Position numbers and translations under genes: made by a program
The notes under the pieces: model-generated
Seen by the model: the letters and a program-made list of their open reading frames with translations, nothing else
What the model was told of the DNA's origin: nothing
The model's database searches: none
Shown: positions 46,581 to 55,568 of the stretch, piece after piece
Layout of the letters: every line of letters starts with the position of its first letter
Numbering within the stretch: position 1 is the stretch's first letter
NCBI RefSeq assembly: GCF_031583595.1
Contig: NZ_CP134145.1
Location: forward strand, 3,720,001-3,784,000
DNA length: 64,000 nt
DNA from: Thalassotalea psychrophila
Lineage (GTDB): Bacteria; Pseudomonadota; Gammaproteobacteria; Enterobacterales; Alteromonadaceae
Direction: 5' to 3'

Positions 46581-49562
46581 GTGAAAACAAGAACATTTAA
46601 CAAAACTAAACTAGCAACGAGTTTGTCGTTAATATTAGGAGCTTCAGTTATAACTACCACTTATGCGGCTGAAGAAGTTACCGCTGGTGATGATGTAGAA
46701 ATAATAGAAGTTACCGGTATTCGTGGCAGTTTGACGAAGTCGGTTGACATTAAACGCTCTTCAAGAGGTGTTGTAGATGCAATTTCAGCAGAAGATATAG
46801 GTAAGTTTCCAGATACAAACTTAGCCGAATCTCTGCAACGTATTTCAGGTGTATCAATTGATCGTGATAATGGTGAAGGTAGCAAAGTAACTGTTCGTGG
46901 TTTTGGTCCTGACTATAACTTGGTAACGCTAAATGGCCGTCAAATGCCAACTGCGAATATCAATGATACTAGTGCTTCTGATTCTCGTTCATTCGACTTT
47001 GGTAACTTAGCATCTGAAGGTGTAAGTGCTGTTGAAGTATACAAAACCGGCCGAGCAGACGTTGCAACAGGTGGTATCGGTTCTACGATTAACTTAGTAA
47101 CAATAAAGCCATTAAATGCAGGGAAACAAGCAGCGGTTAGCGTTAAAGGTGTGCATGATACATCAAGTGAAGATGGCGATAGCTTAACCCCTGAATTATC
47201 AGGTTTATATAGTGACACATTCGCAGATGGTAAATTTGGTGTTGCAATTACAGGTTCATACCAAAATCGTCAAAGTGGTTCAGCGCGTGCTGGTGTTGAT
47301 AACGGCTGGCGCCCGCAAACAGGTGGCGTTGGTGACTGGGGTTCAGTTGGTGAAGGCCCAAATAACATTAATGTGCCAGCTGATGGCGTAACATATGCTG
47401 TTCCTCATAACGTATTATATGGTTTCAGTGAAGTAGACCGTACACGTACTAATGGTCAATTAACGTTTCAATATCGCCCTGTTGAAAACTTAACAGCAAC
47501 ACTAGATTATACTTACTCAAAATTAGAAGAAGAGTTAAATCAAAACATTCACTCTGTGTGGATGAGCTTGAACTATGCTGGCGGCTCAGAGTGGACAGAT
47601 CCGGATGGCGACAATGTTTCTGCGCCAATGATGATCCATGATATTGATGGCCCTTCTGATTTAGTGAGTCAAGTAGAGCAAAGTGCAAAAGTTAATGAAA
47701 ACGATTCCATCGGTTTAAATTTAGAGTACTTGGTAAATGACAACTTATCTTTTGCCCTTGATTTTCATAGCTCTTCAGCAGAAGCAAAACCTGACAGCAT
47801 TTATGGTAACAGTAATACTATTCAAATGGCGACTTGGACTCGTGCAGAGACAAAAGTAGACTTCACTTCAGACTTCCCTGTCGTAGAAGTTGCATTCCCT
47901 GACGGTACAAACGGTTTAACGCCAGATGACGTTAGAACGACTGGTACAAGTTTCAGAAACAGCTACATGAAATCTGAAATAGAGCAAGTTCAATTAGATG
48001 GTACATATGTATTTGATCAAGGCGTTGTTGAAAGTATCGATTTTGGTGTTGGCTTTAACAAAGTAGAGAACCGCAATGCCTTTGCAGTTGCAGAACGCCC
48101 TAACTGGGGTGGTACTGGCTCTGCAGACGATATTGACGATCAAATGTTACTTGATAGCAAAGATACCATGAAAGATCGCTTTGATAACATGCCGGGTAAT
48201 AAATCAAATATGATCAATGAGTTTTGGGCTGTAGATTTTAAAACAATTGCTGATTTAGTTGGCGATTTATATTCAGACCCTAGCGATACTCAAGCCTGGC
48301 CATGTGGCACAACTATTTGTGCACCGTCTGAATATACAACAGACAGACGTACAGAAGAAGAATCAACAAGCGCATATTTACAAGCTAATTTAGCGTTTGA
48401 AATAGGTGAAATGCCTGCGGCGTTAACCATAGGTATTCGTTATGAGCAAACGGATGTTACTTCAACCACTCTTTTACCAGATGTAGTGAATCTAGGCTGG
48501 GTATCTACTAACGAGTTTGAAATTGTACGTGCAGATGATGCGGTATTCTTTAATGGCGAAGGCGATTATGACTATGTTCTTCCTAACATAGATTTTAACA
48601 TTGAACCTTTAGAAGATGTCATTGTAAGAGCCTCATACAGTGAAACAATTACTCGTCCTGCGTACGGTAATTTAACTGCGGGTAGCCGTTTAAATGAAGT
48701 TCGAAATGGTGGTGCAACGGGTTCTCGTGGTAATCCAGGGTTACTACCTGTTGAATCAGAGAATATCGACCTTTCGCTTGAGTACTATTACGGTGAAGCC
48801 AGTTATGTATCTTTAGGTTACTTCCAAAAAGATGTTGAACAGGTTGTTGGTAATAAAATAATCAATGAATCTCCTTACGATGTAACTGACCCAGCCTCAG
48901 GGGCCCGCTTTGATGCTGCTGTTGCAGCTACTGGTGGCGATTCATCAAATAGTGAAGCAATTCGTGAGAATATAGAACTATCAAACCCAGGTGACCAATA
49001 CATCATTCCTGCTGCAGGCGGAGCAATGACTCAAATTTGGGGTCATCCAACAGAAAATGGCATCTTAGATGTCGATTTTACTCAACCAGTTAACCAAGGT
49101 AGCAATAAAGTAGACGGTTTCGAGTTTGCTATACAGCACTTCTTTGGTGATTCAGGTTTTGGAGCTATGGCCAACCTAACAGTTGTAGATAGTGACATTG
49201 ATTATGATGATGGTGATTTCTCAGGAAATCAAATTACACCGTTACTTGGCGTAAGTGATTCATACAACATTGTTGCCTTCTATGAAAAATATGGTTTTCA
49301 AGTTCGTGTTGCTTACAACTGGCGCGATGACTTCCTACAAGGAACTCATGATGGTCAAGGTCTAAACCCTGTATATGTAGAAGACTACGGTCAACTAGAT
49401 GCAAACATTAGCTATGAATTTAACGAAAACCTTGCTGTATTTGCTGAAGGTATTAACTTAACAGATGAAATCACTCGCAGTTACGGTCGTCATCAGTTAA
49501 TGGTTAAGAACATCGAGCAATCAGGACCGCGTTATAATATTGGTATGCGATATAAGTTTTAA
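46581..49562 (+). CDS. TonB-dependent receptor
   Basis: An outer-membrane active transporter of 993 residues. It starts with GTG with GGGGAGAG 6 bases upstream. After a signal peptide (to about Ala30) come a probable TonB box (EIIEVTGIRGSL), a plug domain (ISAEDIGKFPDTNLAESLQRISGVSI, VTVRGFGPDYNLVTLNGRQMP) and a 22-strand barrel ending SGPRYNIGMRYKF. The pattern fits the TIGR01782 subfamily common in carbohydrate-scavenging marine and xanthomonad bacteria. Imported substrate is probably a beta-glucan oligosaccharide, judged from the nearby GH1/GH3 genes and shared LacI operators. It ends in a strong terminator. Confidence 0.93.
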   Translation: MKTRTFNKTKLATSLSLILGASVITTTYAAEEVTAGDDVEIIEVTGIRGSLTKSVDIKRSSRGVVDAISAEDIGKFPDTNLAESLQRISGVSIDRDNGEGSKVTVRGFGPDYNLVTLNGRQMPTANINDTSASDSRSFDFGNLASEGVSAVEVYKTGRADVATGGIGSTINLVTIKPLNAGKQAAVSVKGVHDTSSEDGDSLTPELSGLYSDTFADGKFGVAITGSYQNRQSGSARAGVDNGWRPQTGGVGDWGSVGEGPNNINVPADGVTYAVPHNVLYGFSEVDRTRTNGQLTFQYRPVENLTATLDYTYSKLEEELNQNIHSVWMSLNYAGGSEWTDPDGDNVSAPMMIHDIDGPSDLVSQVEQSAKVNENDSIGLNLEYLVNDNLSFALDFHSSSAEAKPDSIYGNSNTIQMATWTRAETKVDFTSDFPVVEVAFPDGTNGLTPDDVRTTGTSFRNSYMKSEIEQVQLDGTYVFDQGVVESIDFGVGFNKVENRNAFAVAERPNWGGTGSADDIDDQMLLDSKDTMKDRFDNMPGNKSNMINEFWAVDFKTIADLVGDLYSDPSDTQAWPCGTTICAPSEYTTDRRTEEESTSAYLQANLAFEIGEMPAALTIGIRYEQTDVTSTTLLPDVVNLGWVSTNEFEIVRADDAVFFNGEGDYDYVLPNIDFNIEPLEDVIVRASYSETITRPAYGNLTAGSRLNEVRNGGATGSRGNPGLLPVESENIDLSLEYYYGEASYVSLGYFQKDVEQVVGNKIINESPYDVTDPASGARFDAAVAATGGDSSNSEAIRENIELSNPGDQYIIPAAGGAMTQIWGHPTENGILDVDFTQPVNQGSNKVDGFEFAIQHFFGDSGFGAMANLTVVDSDIDYDDGDFSGNQITPLLGVSDSYNIVAFYEKYGFQVRVAYNWRDDFLQGTHDGQGLNPVYVEDYGQLDANISYEFNENLAVFAEGINLTDEITRSYGRHQLMVKNIEQSGPRYNIGMRYKF

Positions 49563-49584
49563 TATTTAACATATATCAACTAAC

Positions 49585-49610
49585 AAAGCCGCTGCATGCA
49601 GCGGCTTTTA
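49585..49610 (+). terminator. Terminator of the TonB receptor gene
   Basis: A 24-bp perfect palindrome AAAGCCGCTGCA / TGCAGCGGCTTT followed by T's, 22 bases after the stop. It separates the receptor transcript from the halogenase operon. Confidence 0.9.
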
Positions 49611-49615
49611 TACTC

Positions 49616-49671
49616 ATGTGAATAGTTATTTTTGTTTAAATCACATAAATAATTTAAATGGTTATTCACAT
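49616..49671. repeat. Spaced inverted repeat before the halogenase operon
   Basis: ATGTGAATA (49616-49624) and TATTCACAT (49663-49671) are exact inverted copies spaced by 38 bases in the promoter region of the halogenase operon. It could be a regulator site or chance; TTTAAAT/ATTTAAA lies between the arms. Confidence 0.4.
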
Positions 49672-49782
49672 TAGTATTATCTTTACTTACAAGCTCAACT
49701 AAAAGATAGTAGTTAATCTCTAGAAAGTTATAAATAAAAACAAAACGTTAATTAAGTTTTTGGTCTAATTAATGGTATTGAT

Positions 49783-51345
49783 ATGAACAACCCCCTTAAA
49801 AAAATTGTAATTGTTGGTGGTGGTACCGCAGGTTGGCTAACAGCCGGCATACTTGCTGCTGAGCACAATGCACATCGCGCTGATGGTTTAGAAATCACCC
49901 TAATCGAATCGCCTGATCTTAAACCTATCGGGGTTGGTGAAGGTACCTGGCCAACAATGAGAGATACCATCCAATCTATCGGTATTTCTGAATATGATTT
50001 TATCAGCTGTTGTGACGTGTCCTTTAAACAAGGTTCACAATTTGTTGGCTGGTGTGACGATACATCTGCCGATAGTTACTATCACCCATTTGTAGCACCA
50101 CACGGTTTTGGTCAATCAAATTTAACCAAACACTGGCAGCAATCAAAAAACTCAACATCTTTTGCTCATACGGTGAGCTTTCAACCGCATTTATGTGACT
50201 ATGGCTGTGCACCTAAGCAAAAACAAACGCCTGAATATGCCGCTGTTGCTAATTATGCATATCACCTAAATGCTACAAAATTTGCACAACTGCTGCAAAA
50301 ACACTGTACTGAAAAACTCAAAGTGAAGCATATCAAGGACCATGTCACTGGCGTGAATGGCAACATTGATGACAATATCCAGTCTATTAGCACCAAACAA
50401 CATGGCAACTTAACTGCTGAGTTATTTGTTGATTGCTCAGGAAGTTCGGCTATTTTATTAGCTCAACATTACAAAATACCTTTTATCAACAAAAAAGACG
50501 TGCTGTTTAATGACACCGCACTAGCAGTACAAGTACCCTATGCCAATGCGAATGAAAAAATTGCATCACATACTATTTCTACAGCACACGATGCTGGCTG
50601 GATTTGGGATATAGGCCTGCCAACTCGTCGTGGTGTAGGCTGTGTTTATGCCAGTGACTATATGACTGACGATGCAGCAGAAGCACAGCTTCGAGCTTAT
50701 TTATCTAAAACACTGCCACAAAATATAATAAAAGAAGCCAAGATTAGAAAGCTGTCTTTTACTCCTGGTTATAGAGAGAAGTTCTGGCACAAAAACTGTG
50801 TGGCTGTTGGAATGGCATCAGGCTTTCTTGAGCCACTGGAAGCATCTGCACTGGCATTAGTAGAATTATCCGCCAAAATGATCGCCAAAGAACTGCCCGC
50901 TGAGCAATCAATCATGCCAATTACTGCCGAGCGATTTAATCGTCGTTTCCATTATCGCTGGCAACGTATCATTGAATTTTTAAAGCTGCATTATGTGCTT
51001 AGCAAGCGCAGCGCAAAATACTGGCAAGACAACAAAGCTACAAACACCATACCTGATCGTTTACAGCAACTGTTGGCTTTATGGCAATACCAAGAGCCAA
51101 CCTTTAATGACTTTACCGAAATTGAAGAAATCTTTCCGGCTGCCAGCTATCAATACATTCTTTATGGTATGGGATTTAAAACCCAAGTTAGAGCAACATC
51201 AAGGCGAATTGATAACGAATTGCTTAGTGAAAAGCTTATAACCGAAAACCAACAGTTATGCCAAAAGTATTTGGCAGGCTTACCGACAAATCGTGAACTA
51301 ATTGACCATATCATTCATCTTCAAATGAATAAAAAGGTATGCTAA
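49783..51345 (+). CDS. Flavin-dependent tryptophan halogenase-like protein 1
   Basis: A 520-residue member of the flavin-dependent halogenase family (Trp_halogenase). The FAD loop is VGGGTAGWL (11-19), followed by VGEGTWPT. Lys82 (VSFKQGSQF) aligns with the chlorinating Lys79 of RebH/PrnA, and GFLEPLEASAL (347-357) holds the conserved glutamate. The usual WxWxIP motif reads W273-I-W275-D-I-G, so its proline is missing. The enzyme would need FADH2 from a flavin reductase, not seen nearby. First gene of an operon with SapC, an oxygenase, a second halogenase and a deacetylase, next to a TonB receptor. Natural substrate unknown; free indole, peptide Trp or a non-halogenating role are all possible. 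Confidence 0.85.
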   Translation: MNNPLKKIVIVGGGTAGWLTAGILAAEHNAHRADGLEITLIESPDLKPIGVGEGTWPTMRDTIQSIGISEYDFISCCDVSFKQGSQFVGWCDDTSADSYYHPFVAPHGFGQSNLTKHWQQSKNSTSFAHTVSFQPHLCDYGCAPKQKQTPEYAAVANYAYHLNATKFAQLLQKHCTEKLKVKHIKDHVTGVNGNIDDNIQSISTKQHGNLTAELFVDCSGSSAILLAQHYKIPFINKKDVLFNDTALAVQVPYANANEKIASHTISTAHDAGWIWDIGLPTRRGVGCVYASDYMTDDAAEAQLRAYLSKTLPQNIIKEAKIRKLSFTPGYREKFWHKNCVAVGMASGFLEPLEASALALVELSAKMIAKELPAEQSIMPITAERFNRRFHYRWQRIIEFLKLHYVLSKRSAKYWQDNKATNTIPDRLQQLLALWQYQEPTFNDFTEIEEIFPAASYQYILYGMGFKTQVRATSRRIDNELLSEKLITENQQLCQKYLAGLPTNRELIDHIIHLQMNKKVC

Positions 51346-51372
51346 TTAATAATTATAAAAACAGGAGTTTCC

Positions 51373-52104
51373 ATGGCGAATCACGCTTTTTTAAATAACG
51401 TTGACCATCAAGACCTAAAAATTATTACTGAAAAATCAGAAAAATATGGCAATAATAAAATGTACAGTGCCATATACCCATTTGAGTTTAAAAATGCCCA
51501 GGCTGACTACCCTATCTTTTTCTATAAAGATCAAGAGAACAATGCTTATACTGCTCTGGCATTGTTTGGCTTTGAAGGTAAGGAAAATCTATATCTTGAA
51601 AATGATAAATGGAATGCCAGTTATATTCCATTAATGGTGGAAAGAGAGCCTTTTTTAATCGGTAAACAAACCGTTGTTGAAAATGGCGAAAGCACAGAAA
51701 ACCCTGTCATTCATATTGACCTGGATAACCCAAGAGTAAATAAAGACCAAGGCGAGAAAATTTTCTTATCGCATGGTGGTAATAGTGAATACATCAATAA
51801 AATCAGTACCACCTTAAAAGCACTACATGACAGTAAAGAGTCTACCGACTTGTTTTTCAGTACCCTTTCAGAGCTAGACCTTATTGAGCCTTTTAATTTA
51901 GATATTCAGTTACAAGATGGCTCAAATCATCGTTTAGCTGGCTTTCATACCATCAATGAAGAAAAACTGACCGGACTATCTGGTGAGCAGCTTGAACAAT
52001 TAAACAAGTCTGGATTATTGATGCTTATTTACATGGTCATAGCCTCTCAGTCTAATATCGGCGGCTTAATCCAGAAGAAACAAGATAAAGTACAACCAAA
52101 GTAA
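51373..52104 (+). CDS. SapC family protein
   Basis: A 243-residue protein with the SapC pattern: an N-terminal MYSAIYPFEFKNAQADYPIFF segment, ALALFGFEGKENLYL, WNASYIPLMVEREPFLI and a C-terminal domain ending LMLIYMVIASQSNIGGL. SapC was first linked to S-layer or peptide-resistance functions, but this version is cytoplasmic-looking (no signal peptide) and is often found beside TonB receptors and tryptophan halogenases. The start has AGGAG 5 bases upstream, 27 bases after halogenase 1. The following oxygenase frame continues in the same phase directly after its TAA. Confidence 0.82.
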   Translation: MANHAFLNNVDHQDLKIITEKSEKYGNNKMYSAIYPFEFKNAQADYPIFFYKDQENNAYTALALFGFEGKENLYLENDKWNASYIPLMVEREPFLIGKQTVVENGESTENPVIHIDLDNPRVNKDQGEKIFLSHGGNSEYINKISTTLKALHDSKESTDLFFSTLSELDLIEPFNLDIQLQDGSNHRLAGFHTINEEKLTGLSGEQLEQLNKSGLLMLIYMVIASQSNIGGLIQKKQDKVQPK

Positions 52105-52233
52105 ATAGTAACTTTTGATGAGGCAGTTGTTATCAGCGATATATTTAGTCAGATAAAACCAGTTGAGCAGGTATCAAGCTGTAGTGCTGAAAATATTCCT
52201 GCCAAGGTTTTATCATCAACACAACCTATCATT

Positions 52234-53154
52234 TTGAAAGGACTGGTAAAGCATTGGCCTATTGTTTGTGCTGCGAATGAATCAAACGAATCAGCGGTGA
52301 ATTACTTACAACAGTTTTACCAAGGGATGCCGGTAGGAGCAGGCTTTGGTGAAAGTAAGGATAATGGCCGTTTATTTTACAATGATGATTTATCAGGTTT
52401 TAATTTTGACCGCAAAACCATTGCCTTAGATGCTTTCTTAACAGAACTGCTAAAACCTGATCAGCAGCCATCCGCAGCAAAATATGTTGGCTCTACTGAC
52501 ATCAATAAGTTGCTGCCAAGTTTTCGAGAGCACAATGATTTACCGGCGTTAAGTGAATTTAAGCCATTAGCGAGCATTTGGTTAAGTAATCGCTCTCGTA
52601 TTGCTGCTCATCATGATACACCTAATAACATTGCCTGCTGTGTAGCCGGCAAAAGACGCTTTACCTTATTTCCTCCTGAGGAAGTTAAAAATTTATATAT
52701 TGGTCCGCTAGACCATACACCTGCGGGGCAAGCAATTAGCTTAGTAGACTTTTATGAACCTGACTTTGATCGTTTCCCAAAATTTAAACAGGCATTGGCA
52801 AATGCGCAAGTGGCGGAACTAGAACCAGGCGATTGTTTGTTTTTACCCAGTATGTGGTGGCACCATGTTGAAGGCTTAGATAATTTTAATATATTAATAA
52901 ATTATTGGTGGCAAACAACCAATTTACAGATGGGTGCAGGTATGGATGCGCTTTATCATGCTTTGCTCAACATTAAAGATTTACCTGAGCAACAAAAGCT
53001 TGCCTGGCAGGCAATGTTTGAACATTATATTTTTAACGTTGATGAAAATGCCTTAGCTCATATCCCTGAAGATAAACTTGGTATTCTTGATTCAAATTCA
53101 GATATGGCTGCTAGAAAAATACGAGCCATGTTATTAAACAAACTTAATCGTTAA
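52234..53154 (+). CDS. Cupin/JmjC-like Fe(II) oxygenase
   Basis: A cupin_8/JmjC-like dioxygenase. From the TTG at 52234 it has 306 residues; HxD metal ligands are His126 and Asp128 (IAAHHDTPNN) and the distal His lies in MWWHHVEGL (210-211). AGKRRFTLFPPEEV and EPGDCLFLP are typical. The frame is open back to 52105, right after the SapC stop, and those 43 extra codons (FDEAVVISDIFSQI ... QPIIL) look like the missing N-terminus, yet contain no ATG, GTG or TTG. The true start is therefore unresolved: rare start codon, readthrough of SapC TAA, or a mutated start. Such enzymes hydroxylate protein or small-molecule side chains with 2-oxoglutarate. Confidence 0.8.
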   Translation: MKGLVKHWPIVCAANESNESAVNYLQQFYQGMPVGAGFGESKDNGRLFYNDDLSGFNFDRKTIALDAFLTELLKPDQQPSAAKYVGSTDINKLLPSFREHNDLPALSEFKPLASIWLSNRSRIAAHHDTPNNIACCVAGKRRFTLFPPEEVKNLYIGPLDHTPAGQAISLVDFYEPDFDRFPKFKQALANAQVAELEPGDCLFLPSMWWHHVEGLDNFNILINYWWQTTNLQMGAGMDALYHALLNIKDLPEQQKLAWQAMFEHYIFNVDENALAHIPEDKLGILDSNSDMAARKIRAMLLNKLNR

Positions 53155-53180
53155 TCACAACAGTAAACATAGGTGATACA

Positions 53181-54665
53181 GTGCAAGATAAAAGAATAAA
53201 AAAGGTTGTCATTGCTGGTGGTGGAACTGCTGGTTGGATGGCCGCAGCGGCATTATCGAAGCTACTAGGCAAGAACCTTGATATTACCCTGGTAGAATCG
53301 GATGAAATCGCAACCGTAGGTGTTGGGGAAGCAACGATACCAACGCTGCAATATTTTCATAAATTATTGAACATTAATGAAGCCGAGTTTTTAAAAGAAA
53401 CTCATGGCACGTTTAAGTTAGGTATTAAGTTTGAAAACTGGCGTGCTAAAAATGAAGATTACCTGCACGCCTTTGGCGTAACAGGTCAAGATTGTTGGGC
53501 TGCTGGCTTTCAGCATTTTTGGCTAAAAGGTCGCCAGCAAGGTATTGCCAGTGATTTTGGTGATTATTGCTTGGAACAAGTAAGCGCGGTAAGCGAAAAA
53601 TTTGCACACTTACCAAATAACGGCCTTAACTATGCCTATCATATTGATGCAACACGTTATGGACAATACCTTAGAAAAATGAGCGAAGCTCATGGCGTTA
53701 CGCGTGTTGAAGGAAAAATAGAACAAGTAAAACAAAATCATGAAACAGGCTTTATTGAGTCTTTAAGTTTAGCCAATGGCAAAGTAGTTGAAGGCGATTT
53801 ATTTATCGACTGTACCGGTCAGCGCGCATTGTTAATTGAAGGTGCATTACACACTGGTTTTGAAGACTGGTCGCATTGGCTACCTTGTGACTCTGCCATT
53901 GCAGTGCAAACTAAGTCGGTTGCTGAAGCAATTCCATATACCCGCTCCATTGCTCATGACTTTGGTTGGCAGTGGCGCATCCCATTACAGCACCGAGTTG
54001 GTAATGGTATGGTGTATTGCAGTAAATTTGTCAGCGATGAACAAGCCAAAGCTGTACTTGAAGAAAACCTGGTCGGTGAAAAAATTACCGAGCCACGAGT
54101 AATTAAGTATCGAACTGGTACAAGGCGTAAACATTGGAACAAAAACTGTGTTGCGGTTGGCCTTTCAAGTGGATTTTTAGAACCTCTAGAGTCCACCAGC
54201 ATTCACCTTATTCAACAATCAATTGTACGTTTAATGCGGATGTTTCCTCACACTGGAATTAAGCAAACTGATATTGATGAATTTAATTTGCAAACCAAGT
54301 TTGATACCGAAACAACCAGAGACTTTATCATTTTACATTATTGCCAGCACAATCGAAGCGATACAGAATTTTGGCGTCATTGTCGCAATATGCCGATCCC
54401 TGAGCGATTATCTCATCGTATTGAACTGTTTAAAGAAACAGGGCGAGTATTTCGCAAAAACAATGAATTATTTGATGATTCATGGATGCAGGTGATGATT
54501 GGTCAAGGTTTAATTCCTGAAAGTTACCACCCTATTGTAGATAATATGAGTGATGATGAATTAATTCGCTTTTTAGATCATATAAAATCCAATATTAAAG
54601 GCACTGTAAGTCAGTTGCCAAATCATCAAGCTTTTATAAAACAGTATTGCAATTCCGGCGATTAA
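53181..54665 (+). CDS. Flavin-dependent tryptophan halogenase-like protein 2
   Basis: A 494-residue paralogue of halogenase 1 with more canonical motifs: AGGGTAGWM (12-20), VGVGEATIPTL, Lys79 in GTFKLGIKF (the same position number as RebH and PrnA), the WQWRIPL motif, and GFLEPLESTSI with the catalytic Glu. GTG start with AGGTGA just upstream, 26 bases after the oxygenase. It is more likely than halogenase 1 to be a true halogenase. Whether it and halogenase 1 act in sequence or as a complex is unknown. Confidence 0.87.
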   Translation: MQDKRIKKVVIAGGGTAGWMAAAALSKLLGKNLDITLVESDEIATVGVGEATIPTLQYFHKLLNINEAEFLKETHGTFKLGIKFENWRAKNEDYLHAFGVTGQDCWAAGFQHFWLKGRQQGIASDFGDYCLEQVSAVSEKFAHLPNNGLNYAYHIDATRYGQYLRKMSEAHGVTRVEGKIEQVKQNHETGFIESLSLANGKVVEGDLFIDCTGQRALLIEGALHTGFEDWSHWLPCDSAIAVQTKSVAEAIPYTRSIAHDFGWQWRIPLQHRVGNGMVYCSKFVSDEQAKAVLEENLVGEKITEPRVIKYRTGTRRKHWNKNCVAVGLSSGFLEPLESTSIHLIQQSIVRLMRMFPHTGIKQTDIDEFNLQTKFDTETTRDFIILHYCQHNRSDTEFWRHCRNMPIPERLSHRIELFKETGRVFRKNNELFDDSWMQVMIGQGLIPESYHPIVDNMSDDELIRFLDHIKSNIKGTVSQLPNHQAFIKQYCNSGD

Positions 54666-54671
54666 ATTTAA

Positions 54672-55487
54672 ATGATGCAAATAAATAGCTCTAAGTTGTA
54701 TGTTTTAATGTTTGTTGCTTCAGCAATGGCATTACCCACATTTGCTACGGAGCAATTTATTTGGCCTAATAATACCAAAGCCGCCATAAGTCTTTCTTAT
54801 GATGATGCCTTAAATAGCCAGTTAGATAACGCAATCCCTGCGCTTAATAGCTTAAACTTAAAAGGCTCATTTTATTTAACCCTCAATTCGCCAACAGTAG
54901 ATGAACGTTTAGAAGAGTGGCGAAAAGCCGCTAAGCAAGGACACGAACTCGGCAACCATTCAATTAATCATGCCTGTAGTGGCTCTTTACCTGGCAGAGA
55001 TTGGGTTGCGAGTCACAACGACCTTGATAACAAAACCTTTAAAGAGATAATCCAAGAAATTAAAACGGCAAATAGCTTTTTAAAAGCCATTGATGGGGAA
55101 AGTATCAGAACGTTTACTGTACCTTGTACAGATCAGCAGGTAGAAAATAAAAATTACGTGCATGCCCTTAAAGATACTTTTGTTGGTATTAAATCTCAGG
55201 TTGGTAACATCCCTGAAAATATTAATGCATTTGATGTCATGGATGCGCCGGTATGGGCCCCTACCGGCAATTCAGGAGCTGAACTGATTGCTTATGCAAA
55301 GCAAGCAGTTACACACGGCACAATTGCAAATTTTACCTTTCACGGAATTGGTGGCGATCACTTATCTGTATCGACAAAAGCGCATCAAGAGTTATTAAGT
55401 TATTTGGCAGATAATCAAGATATCTACTGGGTAGATACTTATCGTAATATTAGCCTACATATCAAACAACATTCATTGCACAAATAA
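54672..55487 (+). CDS. Secreted polysaccharide deacetylase-like protein
   Basis: A 271-residue NodB/CE4-fold protein with a signal peptide (to about Ala25). Motif 1 has Asp44-Asp45 (SLSYDDA) and motif 2 gives metal ligands His96 and His100 (GNHSINH). Motif 3, usually RxPY/G, reads FTVPC, so it is divergent. The C-terminal TFHGIGG loop could carry the conserved His. Located 6 bases after halogenase 2, the last gene of that operon. It may remove acetyl groups from imported or surface glycans. Two adjacent ATG starts are possible. Confidence 0.82.
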   Translation: MMQINSSKLYVLMFVASAMALPTFATEQFIWPNNTKAAISLSYDDALNSQLDNAIPALNSLNLKGSFYLTLNSPTVDERLEEWRKAAKQGHELGNHSINHACSGSLPGRDWVASHNDLDNKTFKEIIQEIKTANSFLKAIDGESIRTFTVPCTDQQVENKNYVHALKDTFVGIKSQVGNIPENINAFDVMDAPVWAPTGNSGAELIAYAKQAVTHGTIANFTFHGIGGDHLSVSTKAHQELLSYLADNQDIYWVDTYRNISLHIKQHSLHK

Positions 55488-55568
55488 TTAATAAACTGGT
55501 AATAATACCCTGATATAACTCTACCTAGTGAGTACATCAGAGCAATTATTCACCCGCAAATTTCAACA

